Source of the DNA: JBDNDK01 sp046719185
GTDB taxonomy: Bacteria; Armatimonadota; UBA5829
NCBI GenBank assembly: GCA_046719185.1
Contig: JBDNDK010000105.1
Location: 1 to 8,323, forward strand
Reading direction: 5' to 3'
Length of the DNA stretch: 8,323 nucleotides
Shown: positions 1 to 5,105 of the stretch, piece by piece
Numbering within the stretch: position 1 is the stretch's first letter
Layout of the letters: every line of letters starts with the position of its first letter
Notes under the pieces: model-generated
Seen by the model: the letters and a program-made list of their open reading frames with translations, nothing else
Databases searched by the model: none
What the model was told of the DNA's origin: nothing
Made by a program: the position numbers and the translations under genes

Positions 1-642
1 TTAGAAGATTATAAAGGCTATATATGGACTGCTCATAGCAGATTCCCTACAAACAGCCAAGCATGGTGGGGTGGAGCTCATCCATTCTGTATGCTTGATT
101 GGACTGTTGTCCATAATGGTGAAATAAGCTCTTATGGTGCAAATAAGGCATATCTTGAAACAGAAGGATATAAATGCACACTCTTAACAGACACTGAAGT
201 TTTGGCTTATGCAATAGATTTAGTGATGAGAAGACAAAAGCTTCCACCTGAAATTTTTGCAAGAATAGTAGCTCCTCCACTATGGAGTGAGATAGATAGA
301 ATGACAGATGATGAAAAGAAATTGCATAGTGCTTTAAGAAGTGTTTATGGCGGATTATTAATGAATGGTCCATTTAGTATCGTGGTAGCAAACAGAAATC
401 AGATGATAGCACTCACAGATAGAATAAGACTCAGACCATTAACAGCTGCAATTAAAGATTCTACTCTTTATCTATCATCAGAAGAAGCAGCTATTAGGCT
501 GGTATCAAAAGACCTTGATGTGGTTTGGACACCTATGGGTGGAATGCCTATTATTGCACAGCTTGGCAGTTTGCCTGATCCTGAGAAATCTGTGAAAAGA
601 GATTATGCTTATGCAGGAAATTCATCTGGGGAGGCTATATGA
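1..642 (+). CDS. Glutamate synthase, glutamine amidotransferase (GATase type 2) subunit, 5'-truncated
   Basis: This is the C-terminal 213 residues of the class II glutamine amidotransferase component of a split glutamate synthase. It hydrolyses glutamine and supplies ammonia to the FMN subunit encoded next. The frame is open from base 1, so the true start and the N-terminal catalytic Cys lie upstream; the ATG at 91 is internal. Visible motifs, numbered from the first codon, are HSRFPTN (12-18), VVHNGEI (36-42) and TDTE (63-66). These are the conserved glutamine-binding and oxyanion-region motifs of GltB/PurF-type amidotransferases. The stop overlaps the next start as ATGA, indicating translational coupling. 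The stand-alone form matches the archaeal-type arrangement (COG0067), in contrast to the fused proteobacterial GltB of about 1500 residues. PurF or asparagine synthetase is unlikely given the two following genes. The family is near certain; the full length is unknown. Confidence 0.93.
   Translation, partial: LEDYKGYIWTAHSRFPTNSQAWWGGAHPFCMLDWTVVHNGEISSYGANKAYLETEGYKCTLLTDTEVLAYAIDLVMRRQKLPPEIFARIVAPPLWSEIDRMTDDEKKLHSALRSVYGGLLMNGPFSIVVANRNQMIALTDRIRLRPLTAAIKDSTLYLSSEEAAIRLVSKDLDVVWTPMGGMPIIAQLGSLPDPEKSVKRDYAYAGNSSGEAI
628..634 (+). promoter_or_regulatory. Ribosome binding site GGGGAGG for the FMN subunit, inside the upstream gene
   Basis: A strong Shine-Dalgarno GGGGAGG precedes two adjacent ATGs at 639 and 642. 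The spacing is 4 nt to the first and 7 nt to the second. By usual spacing the ATG at 642 is the better start, and the protein would then begin M-K-T. Initiation at 639 would use the ATGA overlap directly. The two choices differ by one Met. Confidence 0.75.
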
Positions 643-2222
643 TGAAAACAGAAAAAATTACAAACAATGAGAACATGCAAAAATCAAAAATGCCTGATAA
701 AAGAAAGGCTAGTGATTTCAGAATTCGCTCTTTCAGACAGGGTGAATATGTTGTTGAAAGAGATGAAAGCAAATGCATCAAATGTGAAGTATGTATAAAA
801 CAATGCGGTTGGGATACTCATTCTTATGATGAGAAGAATGACAAAATTGTAGCTAATGACAGCACATGTGTTGGTTGTCAGAGATGTGCAGTATTCTGCC
901 CAACCGGTGCATTGACAATAAAAAAAGCAGAGCCAAGATACAGAAACCACGGCAACTGGTCTGCTGAGCACATGAGAGATATAAATGCTCAGGCAGAGAC
1001 TGGTGGCATGGTGCTTGTTGGAGCTGGCAATGATAAATATGTTCCGGTTTACTTTGATAAATTGTTAATAAATGCAAGTCAGGTTACAAACCCATCTATA
1101 GACCCATTGAGAGAACCTATGGAGCTGAGAACTTATATTGGTGCCAAGAGTGAGTCTGTAAAGATAGAAAATGGGAAATTAGTTGGTGATGTTCCTCCTC
1201 AGATAAAAATTGATACACCTATTTTATTCTCTGCTATTTCTTATGGTGCAATATCCTATCAAATGCAGAAATCTCTTGCTATGGCAGCACATGAATTAGG
1301 AACAATGTTCAACACTGGTGAGGGTGGTCTGCATCCTGACTTTTATGAATATAAAGATAATGCAATTGTGCAGGTTGCATCTGGCAGATTTGGTGTTCAT
1401 CCGGATTATTTGAATGCAGCTAGAATGGTGGAAATTAAGATTGGGCAGGGAGCAAAGCCTGGTATTGGTGGACACCTGCCAGGTGAGAAAGTGAGTGAAA
1501 ATGTATCTTTAACAAGAATGATACCTATGGGAACAGATGCTATCTCCCCTGCTCCACAACATGATATATATTCTATAGAAGACCTTAGAATGTTAATATT
1601 TGCTTTGAAGGAAGCAACCAATTATCAGGTTCCTGTATCAGTAAAGATTGCTGCTGTGCACAATGCTGCAGCAATTGCAAGCGGTATTGCTAGAGCAGGA
1701 GCTGATGTGATAGCCATAGACGGCTTCCGTGGCGGCACTGGAGCCGCCCCTAAAGTTATTAGGGACAATGTTGGTATTCCTATTGAATTTGCAATTGCAA
1801 GTGTGGATGAAAGACTCAGAAATGAAGGTATTAGAAACAGAGTATCTGTGATTGCAGCTGGTGGAATAAGAGGCTCTGCAGATATATTAAAAGCTATAGC
1901 TCTTGGTGCTGATGCATGTTACATTGGAACAGCAGCTTTGATTGCAGCTGGATGCACATTATGTCAGAAGTGTTATTCTGGTGTTTGCAACTGGGGTATA
2001 TGCACTCAAGACCCATACCTTTCAAAGAGACTCAATCCTGAGCTAACAGCTAAAAGACTGGTGAATCTTGTTCATGGCTGGTCACATGAACTTCAAGAAA
2101 TGCTTGGTGGAATGGGAATTAACTCTATTGAGAGTTTGAGAAGCAATAGACATCAACTCAGAGGAATTGGACTTACAGAAGATGAGCAAAAAATCCTTGG
2201 AGTGAGTTTGGCAGGAAGGTAG
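639..2222 (+). CDS. gltB: Glutamate synthase FMN/Fe-S synthase subunit with N-terminal 2[4Fe-4S] ferredoxin domain
   Basis: This is the central synthase subunit (COG0069 type, 527 aa). It reduces 2-iminoglutarate, formed from 2-oxoglutarate and ammonia, to glutamate on FMN. Residues about 37-95 form a bacterial ferredoxin domain: Cys 46/49/52/56 (last followed by Gly) and Cys 77/80/83/87 (CP). The synthase TIM barrel follows from about residue 190 to 440. It contains TGEGGLHPD, GQGAKPGIGGHLPG, ISPAPQHDIYSIEDL, GFRGGTGAAP (362-371) and the phosphate-binding AAGGIRGSADILKA. A cysteine cluster at 439, 442, 445, 450 and 455, ending in CTQDP, supplies the [3Fe-4S] site; by family pattern 439, 445 and 450 are the ligands. 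The built-in ferredoxin domain suggests electrons enter through Fe-S clusters, from reduced ferredoxin or a partner oxidoreductase. No gltD-like flavoprotein gene follows. The protein is probably cytoplasmic. The better-spaced start is the ATG at 642. Confidence 0.96.
   Translation: MMKTEKITNNENMQKSKMPDKRKASDFRIRSFRQGEYVVERDESKCIKCEVCIKQCGWDTHSYDEKNDKIVANDSTCVGCQRCAVFCPTGALTIKKAEPRYRNHGNWSAEHMRDINAQAETGGMVLVGAGNDKYVPVYFDKLLINASQVTNPSIDPLREPMELRTYIGAKSESVKIENGKLVGDVPPQIKIDTPILFSAISYGAISYQMQKSLAMAAHELGTMFNTGEGGLHPDFYEYKDNAIVQVASGRFGVHPDYLNAARMVEIKIGQGAKPGIGGHLPGEKVSENVSLTRMIPMGTDAISPAPQHDIYSIEDLRMLIFALKEATNYQVPVSVKIAAVHNAAAIASGIARAGADVIAIDGFRGGTGAAPKVIRDNVGIPIEFAIASVDERLRNEGIRNRVSVIAAGGIRGSADILKAIALGADACYIGTAALIAAGCTLCQKCYSGVCNWGICTQDPYLSKRLNPELTAKRLVNLVHGWSHELQEMLGGMGINSIESLRSNRHQLRGIGLTEDEQKILGVSLAGR
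1731..1748 (+). repeat. GC-rich inverted repeat inside the FMN-subunit gene
   Basis: GGCGGC-ACTGGA-GCCGCC is a perfect 6-bp inverted repeat with a 6-nt loop in an otherwise AT-rich gene. It encodes part of the conserved GGTGAAP motif, so protein constraint explains the residues. It does not explain the choice of GGC and GCC codons, since Gly is mostly GGT/GGA and Ala mostly GCA/GCT nearby. It could form an mRNA hairpin. Confidence 0.6.
2213..2219 (+). promoter_or_regulatory. Ribosome binding site AGGAAGG for the GXGXG subunit
   Basis: AGGAAGG lies at the very end of the FMN-subunit gene and ends 9 nt before the ATG at 2229. This supports 2229 over the second in-frame ATG at 2235. Only 6 nt separate the stop of the upstream gene from this start, so the two are probably translated from one mRNA. 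Confidence 0.7.
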
Positions 2223-2228
2223 GCAAAA

Positions 2229-3011
2229 ATGAATATGGTTATCACAAAAACAGTAGAAATTGATGCAACAGGATTATATTATAGAGAGCTGAACCTTAAA
2301 ATAAGAGATGCTATCGGTGAAGGTGCTACAAATATAGTTCTAAAAAATGTAGTAGGTCAAAGATACATAGGCACAAACCTTCATGGAATTGCAGATAATT
2401 CAGCCCTTAAAAATGTTACTATTGATATATATGGCACACCCGGTAATGACTTAGGTGCATTCTTGAATGGTCCTACTATCAGAGTGTTTGGCAATGTGAT
2501 GGATGGCTCTGGAAACACCATGAATGAAGGTAGAATAATAGCTTATGGAAGAGCTGGAGACCTAACTGGTTTTGCTGCTAGAGGTGGGGAACTCTTCATT
2601 CAAGGCAATGCTGGATACAGAGTTGGAATTCATATGAAAGAATATGAAGGGAAAAAACCTATGATGATTATTGGAGGCACAACCCAAGACTTTTTGGGAG
2701 AGTATATGGCCGGTGGTGTGATAATTGTTATGGGTATTGACATGGGTGATAATAGACTTCATTCATCTAGCCATGTAGGAACAGGAATGCATGGTGGCAA
2801 GATATTTATTAGAGGAAGTTTGAGTAAATATCAACTTGGTGGTGGAGTTGGTGCATTTGAACTCAACAAAGATGATATTGATACTCTATCAAAGTATATA
2901 TCAGAATATGGCAAGCTGTTTAATTATGATGTGAGCGATATAAAACCTGAAGACTTTACAAAGCTAACAGCAACAAGCCTTAGACCATATAAGAATATGT
3001 ATGCTTATTAG
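2229..3011 (+). CDS. Glutamate synthase GXGXG (beta-helix) subunit
   Basis: This 260-aa protein corresponds to the C-terminal alpha-subunit domain of glutamate synthase (COG0070, GXGXG motif). It is encoded separately, as in archaeal-type enzymes. Its role is structural: a right-handed beta-helix that packs against the amidotransferase and synthase barrels and supports the ammonia path. The middle of the protein shows the expected series of glycine-spaced turns, including GNAGYRVGIHMKEY (126-139), GTTQDFLGEYMAGG and the later GTGMHGGKIFIRG. The same fold occurs in FwdC/FmdC formylmethanofuran dehydrogenase subunits. Immediate coupling to the two other glutamate synthase genes makes that reading unlikely. 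It is the last gene before a strong terminator, so the operon ends without a small-subunit (gltD) gene on this side. Confidence 0.94.
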   Translation: MNMVITKTVEIDATGLYYRELNLKIRDAIGEGATNIVLKNVVGQRYIGTNLHGIADNSALKNVTIDIYGTPGNDLGAFLNGPTIRVFGNVMDGSGNTMNEGRIIAYGRAGDLTGFAARGGELFIQGNAGYRVGIHMKEYEGKKPMMIIGGTTQDFLGEYMAGGVIIVMGIDMGDNRLHSSSHVGTGMHGGKIFIRGSLSKYQLGGGVGAFELNKDDIDTLSKYISEYGKLFNYDVSDIKPEDFTKLTATSLRPYKNMYAY

Positions 3012-3041
3012 ATGAGTTTATTAAGATCACATATTAATTAC

Positions 3042-3079
3042 AATCCCTCTTTAATCAAAGGGGGATTTTTAATTTTATA
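3042..3079 (+). terminator. Rho-independent terminator of the glutamate synthase operon
   Basis: AATCCCTCTTT pairs with AAAGGGGGATT over 11 bp (one T-G pair) around an AATC loop. A T-rich tail (TTTAATTTTAT) follows. It begins 30 nt after the stop of the GXGXG subunit gene and faces the plus strand. It separates the glutamate synthase genes from the regulator gene. Confidence 0.88.
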
Positions 3080-3103
3080 GAGCATATTTAATACATATTT
3101 CAA

Positions 3104-3133
3104 TTGACACTATACACTGTAGAATGATATATT
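3104..3133 (+). promoter_or_regulatory. Predicted sigma70-type promoter of the Lrp/AsnC regulator gene
   Basis: A perfect TTGACA (-35, 3104-3109) is followed after 18 bp by TATATT (-10, 3128-3133), 5 of 6 matches to consensus. The -10 is preceded by TGA, giving an extended -10 (TGn). It lies after the operon terminator and would give a leader of roughly 95 nt before the ATG at 3235. AT-rich DNA throws up chance -10 boxes, but the -35 match and spacing make this credible. Confidence 0.68.
3110..3122. promoter_or_regulatory. Possible 13-bp operator dyad between -35 and -10
   Basis: CTATA-CAC-TGTAG is an imperfect dyad (4 of 5 arm positions symmetric) that fills most of the spacer of the promoter at 3104-3133. 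Lrp/AsnC proteins often repress their own genes by binding short, weakly symmetric AT-rich sites over the promoter. Autoregulation is therefore plausible but unproven. Dyads this short also arise by chance. Confidence 0.3.
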
Positions 3134-3223
3134 TATCTAATCTTATTTATGTGTTAACTATGTCTAGGTTTTGTTTTTATATCAAAATCTTTTGGTGGGC
3201 TTATACACAAAATATTAATCAAT

Positions 3224-3229
3224 GGTGAT
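3224..3229 (+). promoter_or_regulatory. Ribosome binding site GGTGAT for the Lrp/AsnC regulator
   Basis: GGTGAT matches the 3' half of the Shine-Dalgarno consensus AGGAGGTGAT and ends 5 nt before the ATG at 3235. No classic GGAGG is present. It supports 3235 as the start, which also puts the DNA-binding helices at their usual distance from the N terminus. Confidence 0.5.
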
Positions 3230-3234
3230 GAATT

Positions 3235-3717
3235 ATGAATAAAGACATTCTTGATATTTTACATAAAGATGCAAAAAAAACTCCCGCCCAAATAGCTGTG
3301 ATGCTTGGAATGAATGAAGAAGAAGTGGCAAAATCCATAAAACAAATGGAAGAAAGCGGAATAATTAGAAAGTACAAAACTGTAATCAACTGGGAAAAAA
3401 CTGGTGAAGAGAAAGTTTTTGCATTTATTGATGTGAGAGTATCCCCATCAAGAGGTGTAGGATTTGATGATGTAGCCAAAAGAATTTATGAATTTCCTGA
3501 GGTGCATTCAGTTTATTTAGTATCTGGTGATATGGATTTGAGAGTTGTTATTGAAGGAAAAACAATGAAGGAAGTGGCTTTCTTTGTTGCAGAAAAGCTA
3601 GCAACAATTGAAGGTGTTTTATCAACAAGAACAAGTTTCCTTTTGAAAAAATACAAAGAAGATGGTGATGCTATGGATGGTGAAACTGCTGATAATAGAC
3701 TTGCAGTATCGCCATAA
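3235..3717 (+). CDS. Lrp/AsnC-family transcriptional regulator
   Basis: This 160-aa cytoplasmic DNA-binding protein has the two-domain Lrp/AsnC layout. Residues about 4-50 are a winged helix-turn-helix. It includes DILDILHKDAKKTPAQIAVMLG, split as helix one and the start of helix two, and a recognition helix around residues 27-40 ending SGIIRKYKTVIN. Residues about 60-140 are the RAM/Lrp effector domain, with the beta strand KVFAFIDVRV, the SGDMDL ligand-loop motif (97-102) and a final strand TSFLLKKYK. About 15 acidic residues follow as a tail beyond the usual end. Family members form dimers and octamers and respond to amino acids. The next plus-strand gene is an aminotransferase, a recurrent pairing in Firmicutes and archaea, so that gene is a likely target (inference). 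The gene has its own promoter and lies after the glutamate synthase terminator, so it may also act on that operon, whose promoter is outside the window. An A8 run covers codons 13-16. Confidence 0.93.
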   Translation: MNKDILDILHKDAKKTPAQIAVMLGMNEEEVAKSIKQMEESGIIRKYKTVINWEKTGEEKVFAFIDVRVSPSRGVGFDDVAKRIYEFPEVHSVYLVSGDMDLRVVIEGKTMKEVAFFVAEKLATIEGVLSTRTSFLLKKYKEDGDAMDGETADNRLAVSP

Positions 3718-3718
3718 T

Positions 3719-3746
3719 TTAGAGGTTAGAGATTAGATGTTAGAGG
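3719..3746 (+). repeat. Four tandem 7-bp repeats (TTAGAGG type)
   Basis: Directly after the regulator stop come four head-to-tail heptamers: TTAGAGG, TTAGAGA, TTAGATG, TTAGAGG. They differ by one or two bases and run without interruption. This is a short tandem repeat that may vary in copy number. A 7-bp period does not match the DNA helical repeat, so a classic array of same-face operators is less likely. Confidence 0.75.
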
Positions 3747-3751
3747 CTATA

Positions 3752-3793
3752 TTTTTTGTTTCGGGAACAAGTTTCCGAAACACCAACAAAAAA
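3752..3793. repeat. Intergenic palindrome, nested inverted repeats
   Basis: GTTTCGGGAA (3758-3767) and TTTCCGAAAC (3772-3781) form a 10-bp stem with one G-T pair and a CAAG loop. A second, overlapping outer pairing is possible between TTTTTTGTT (3752-3760) and AACAAAAAA (3785-3793). No T-run follows on either strand, so it is not a standard intrinsic terminator. It may be a cruciform or mRNA hairpin, or the remnant of a small dispersed element. Confidence 0.6.
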
Positions 3794-3819
3794 CTAATAT
3801 ACCCTCTTCCACTACGTTC

Positions 3820-3840
3820 AAAAACTCCCTTCAAAGGGGA
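3820..3840 (-). terminator. Small hairpin with T-run on the minus strand (weak terminator-like)
   Basis: TCCCTT-CAA-AGGGGA (3826-3840) can form a 6-bp stem with one wobble pair. Read on the minus strand, the stem is followed within two bases by TTTTT, as in an intrinsic terminator. No minus-strand gene is seen to its right that would need it, and on the plus strand no T-run follows. It may be a decayed repeat unit or may block antisense transcription. Confidence 0.3.
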
Positions 3841-3847
3841 ATCAGAA

Positions 3848-3853
3848 TATAAT
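3848..3853 (+). promoter_or_regulatory. Possible -10 box (TATAAT) of the aminotransferase gene
   Basis: A perfect TATAAT lies 45 nt before the aminotransferase ATG, just after the hairpin at 3826-3840. There is no -35 hexamer at 16-18 bp; the nearest TTCAAA boxes are too far or too close. It would therefore need an activator or be a chance match. If real, an Lrp-type activator binding in 3719-3840 would fit (inference). Confidence 0.35.
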
Positions 3854-3898
3854 CATTTTGAAATATAAGCAATCATAATAATGAGGATTTGAATAGCA

Positions 3899-5056
3899 AT
3901 GAAACCAATATCGAATGTAGTAACTTCAACACCTGCGTCAGGAATACGCAGGTTTTTTGATATAGTAACAAAAATGGATGATGTGATATCCCTTGGTGTA
4001 GGTGAACCTGATTTTGTGACACCTTGGAGAATAAGAGAATCATGCATATATTCTCTTGAACAAGGGCATACACACTACACTTCAAACTATGGTCTTCTTG
4101 AACTCAGAAAAGAAATATCAGAATATCTTCATAAAAAATGGAAATTAGAATACAATCCAGAAAATCAAGTATTAATCACTGTTGGAGTAAGTGAAGGAAT
4201 GGACCTTGCAATGAGAGCCATTCTAAATCCCGGTGATGAAGTGATAGTAACAGAGCCTTGTTATGTATCATATAAGCCATGCATTCAGTTTGCTGGTGGT
4301 GTGCCTGTTACAGTATGCACATCAGCAGAAATAGATTTCAGACCTTCAGCAGAGCAATTAGAAGCTGCTGTTACTGATAAAACAAAAGCTATATTATTAA
4401 GCTTTCCAACAAATCCTACAGGTGCAATATGTCCTGAAGATTTAATGAAAGAGTATGTGAAGATAGCTGAAAAATATGATTTATATATTATCTCAGATGA
4501 AATATATGATAGATTGTGTTATGACAGTAAGCATGTATGTGTTCCTACGCTTCCAAATGCATATGAAAGAACAATACTTCTCAATGGTTTTTCAAAAGCT
4601 TATGCAATGACTGGTTGGAGAATAGGATATGCTGCTGGTATGCCTGAAATAATAGAAGCTATGATGAAGATTCATCAATACACAATGCTTTGTGCTCCCA
4701 TTATGGGTCAGATGGCTGCTTTGGAAGCTGTGAGAAGTGGAGACAAAGATAGTGATGAGATGATAAAGCAATATAATCAAAGAAGACGCGTCTTTGTTAA
4801 AGGTCTAAATGATGCAGGTCTTGAGTGCAGATTGCCTGGTGGAGCATTTTATGCATTCCCATCAGTTAAGCACTTAGGACTTAGCTCAGATGAATTTTGT
4901 GAAAAATTATTATATGATGAGAAAGTAGCTGTTGTACCGGGCAATGCATTTGGTGATTGTGGTGAGGGATATATTAGATGTTCTTATGCAACAGCTATTG
5001 ATAAACTTGAAGAAGCAGTTGTTAGAATTAAAAGATTTGTAGATAAGATAAAATAG
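3899..5056 (+). CDS. Class I/II PLP-dependent aminotransferase (fold type I, AspC/PatA-like)
   Basis: This 385-aa cytoplasmic enzyme is of normal length for subgroup I-gamma aminotransferases (archaeal and Bacillus PatA/aspartate aminotransferase type). It transfers an amino group between an amino acid and a 2-oxo acid, usually with glutamate/2-oxoglutarate as one pair. Conserved sites are visible: LGVGEPDF near the N terminus, HYTSNYG, SFPTNPTGA with Asn172, SDEIY with Asp200 (binds the pyridine N) and Tyr203, and the Schiff-base Lys233 in GFSKAYAMTGWRIGY. Arg360 in GYIRCSYA is the substrate-carboxylate Arg. The start is fixed, because an in-frame TGA lies at 3890-3892 and GAGGA (3883-3887) precedes the ATG by 11 nt. 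It follows an Lrp/AsnC regulator, its probable controller. The amino acid substrate cannot be read from sequence; aspartate, aromatic and branched-chain acids all remain possible. No terminator is visible before the next gene, so read-through is possible. Confidence 0.93.
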   Translation: MKPISNVVTSTPASGIRRFFDIVTKMDDVISLGVGEPDFVTPWRIRESCIYSLEQGHTHYTSNYGLLELRKEISEYLHKKWKLEYNPENQVLITVGVSEGMDLAMRAILNPGDEVIVTEPCYVSYKPCIQFAGGVPVTVCTSAEIDFRPSAEQLEAAVTDKTKAILLSFPTNPTGAICPEDLMKEYVKIAEKYDLYIISDEIYDRLCYDSKHVCVPTLPNAYERTILLNGFSKAYAMTGWRIGYAAGMPEIIEAMMKIHQYTMLCAPIMGQMAALEAVRSGDKDSDEMIKQYNQRRRVFVKGLNDAGLECRLPGGAFYAFPSVKHLGLSSDEFCEKLLYDEKVAVVPGNAFGDCGEGYIRCSYATAIDKLEEAVVRIKRFVDKIK

Positions 5057-5105
5057 AATTTTTTAATTAGTGTTATCTATAAGCTCAGAAAAGGAAGAAA
5101 TCATT

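Noticed and set aside
47..373. Minus-strand open frame of 108 codons
   Set aside because: It lies antisense to the conserved amidotransferase gene, its translation is His/Leu-rich with no recognisable motif, and it has no ribosome binding site or context. It is a shadow of the coding strand.
684..1621. Three minus-strand open frames opposite the FMN subunit gene
   Set aside because: All are antisense to strongly conserved Fe-S and FMN motifs and have Cys/His/Ser-rich translations typical of reverse-frame shadows.
2229..3011. GXGXG protein considered as a formylmethanofuran dehydrogenase subunit C
   Set aside because: The fold is shared, but tight coupling with the amidotransferase and FMN subunits of glutamate synthase fixes the assignment.
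3219..3479. Minus-strand open frame opposite the Lrp/AsnC gene
   Set aside because: It covers the helix-turn-helix coding region exactly out of frame and has no start signal of its own.
3719..3746. Tandem heptamers considered as a CRISPR-like array
   Set aside because: Units are 7 bp, adjacent and without spacers, and there are no cas genes nearby.
3752..3793. Palindrome considered as an intrinsic terminator for the regulator gene
   Set aside because: No T-run follows the stem on the plus strand (ACCAACAAAAAAC) or on the minus strand (AAAAAATATAG).
3853..4780. Three minus-strand open frames opposite the aminotransferase gene
   Set aside because: The plus strand encodes a complete aminotransferase with all catalytic residues; the antisense frames are short and lack motifs.
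5057..5105. Promoter before the exported-protein gene
   Set aside because: TATAAG at 5078-5083 is a possible -10 but no -35 lies at a proper distance, and the gap is only 49 bp; I could not support a promoter or a terminator here.
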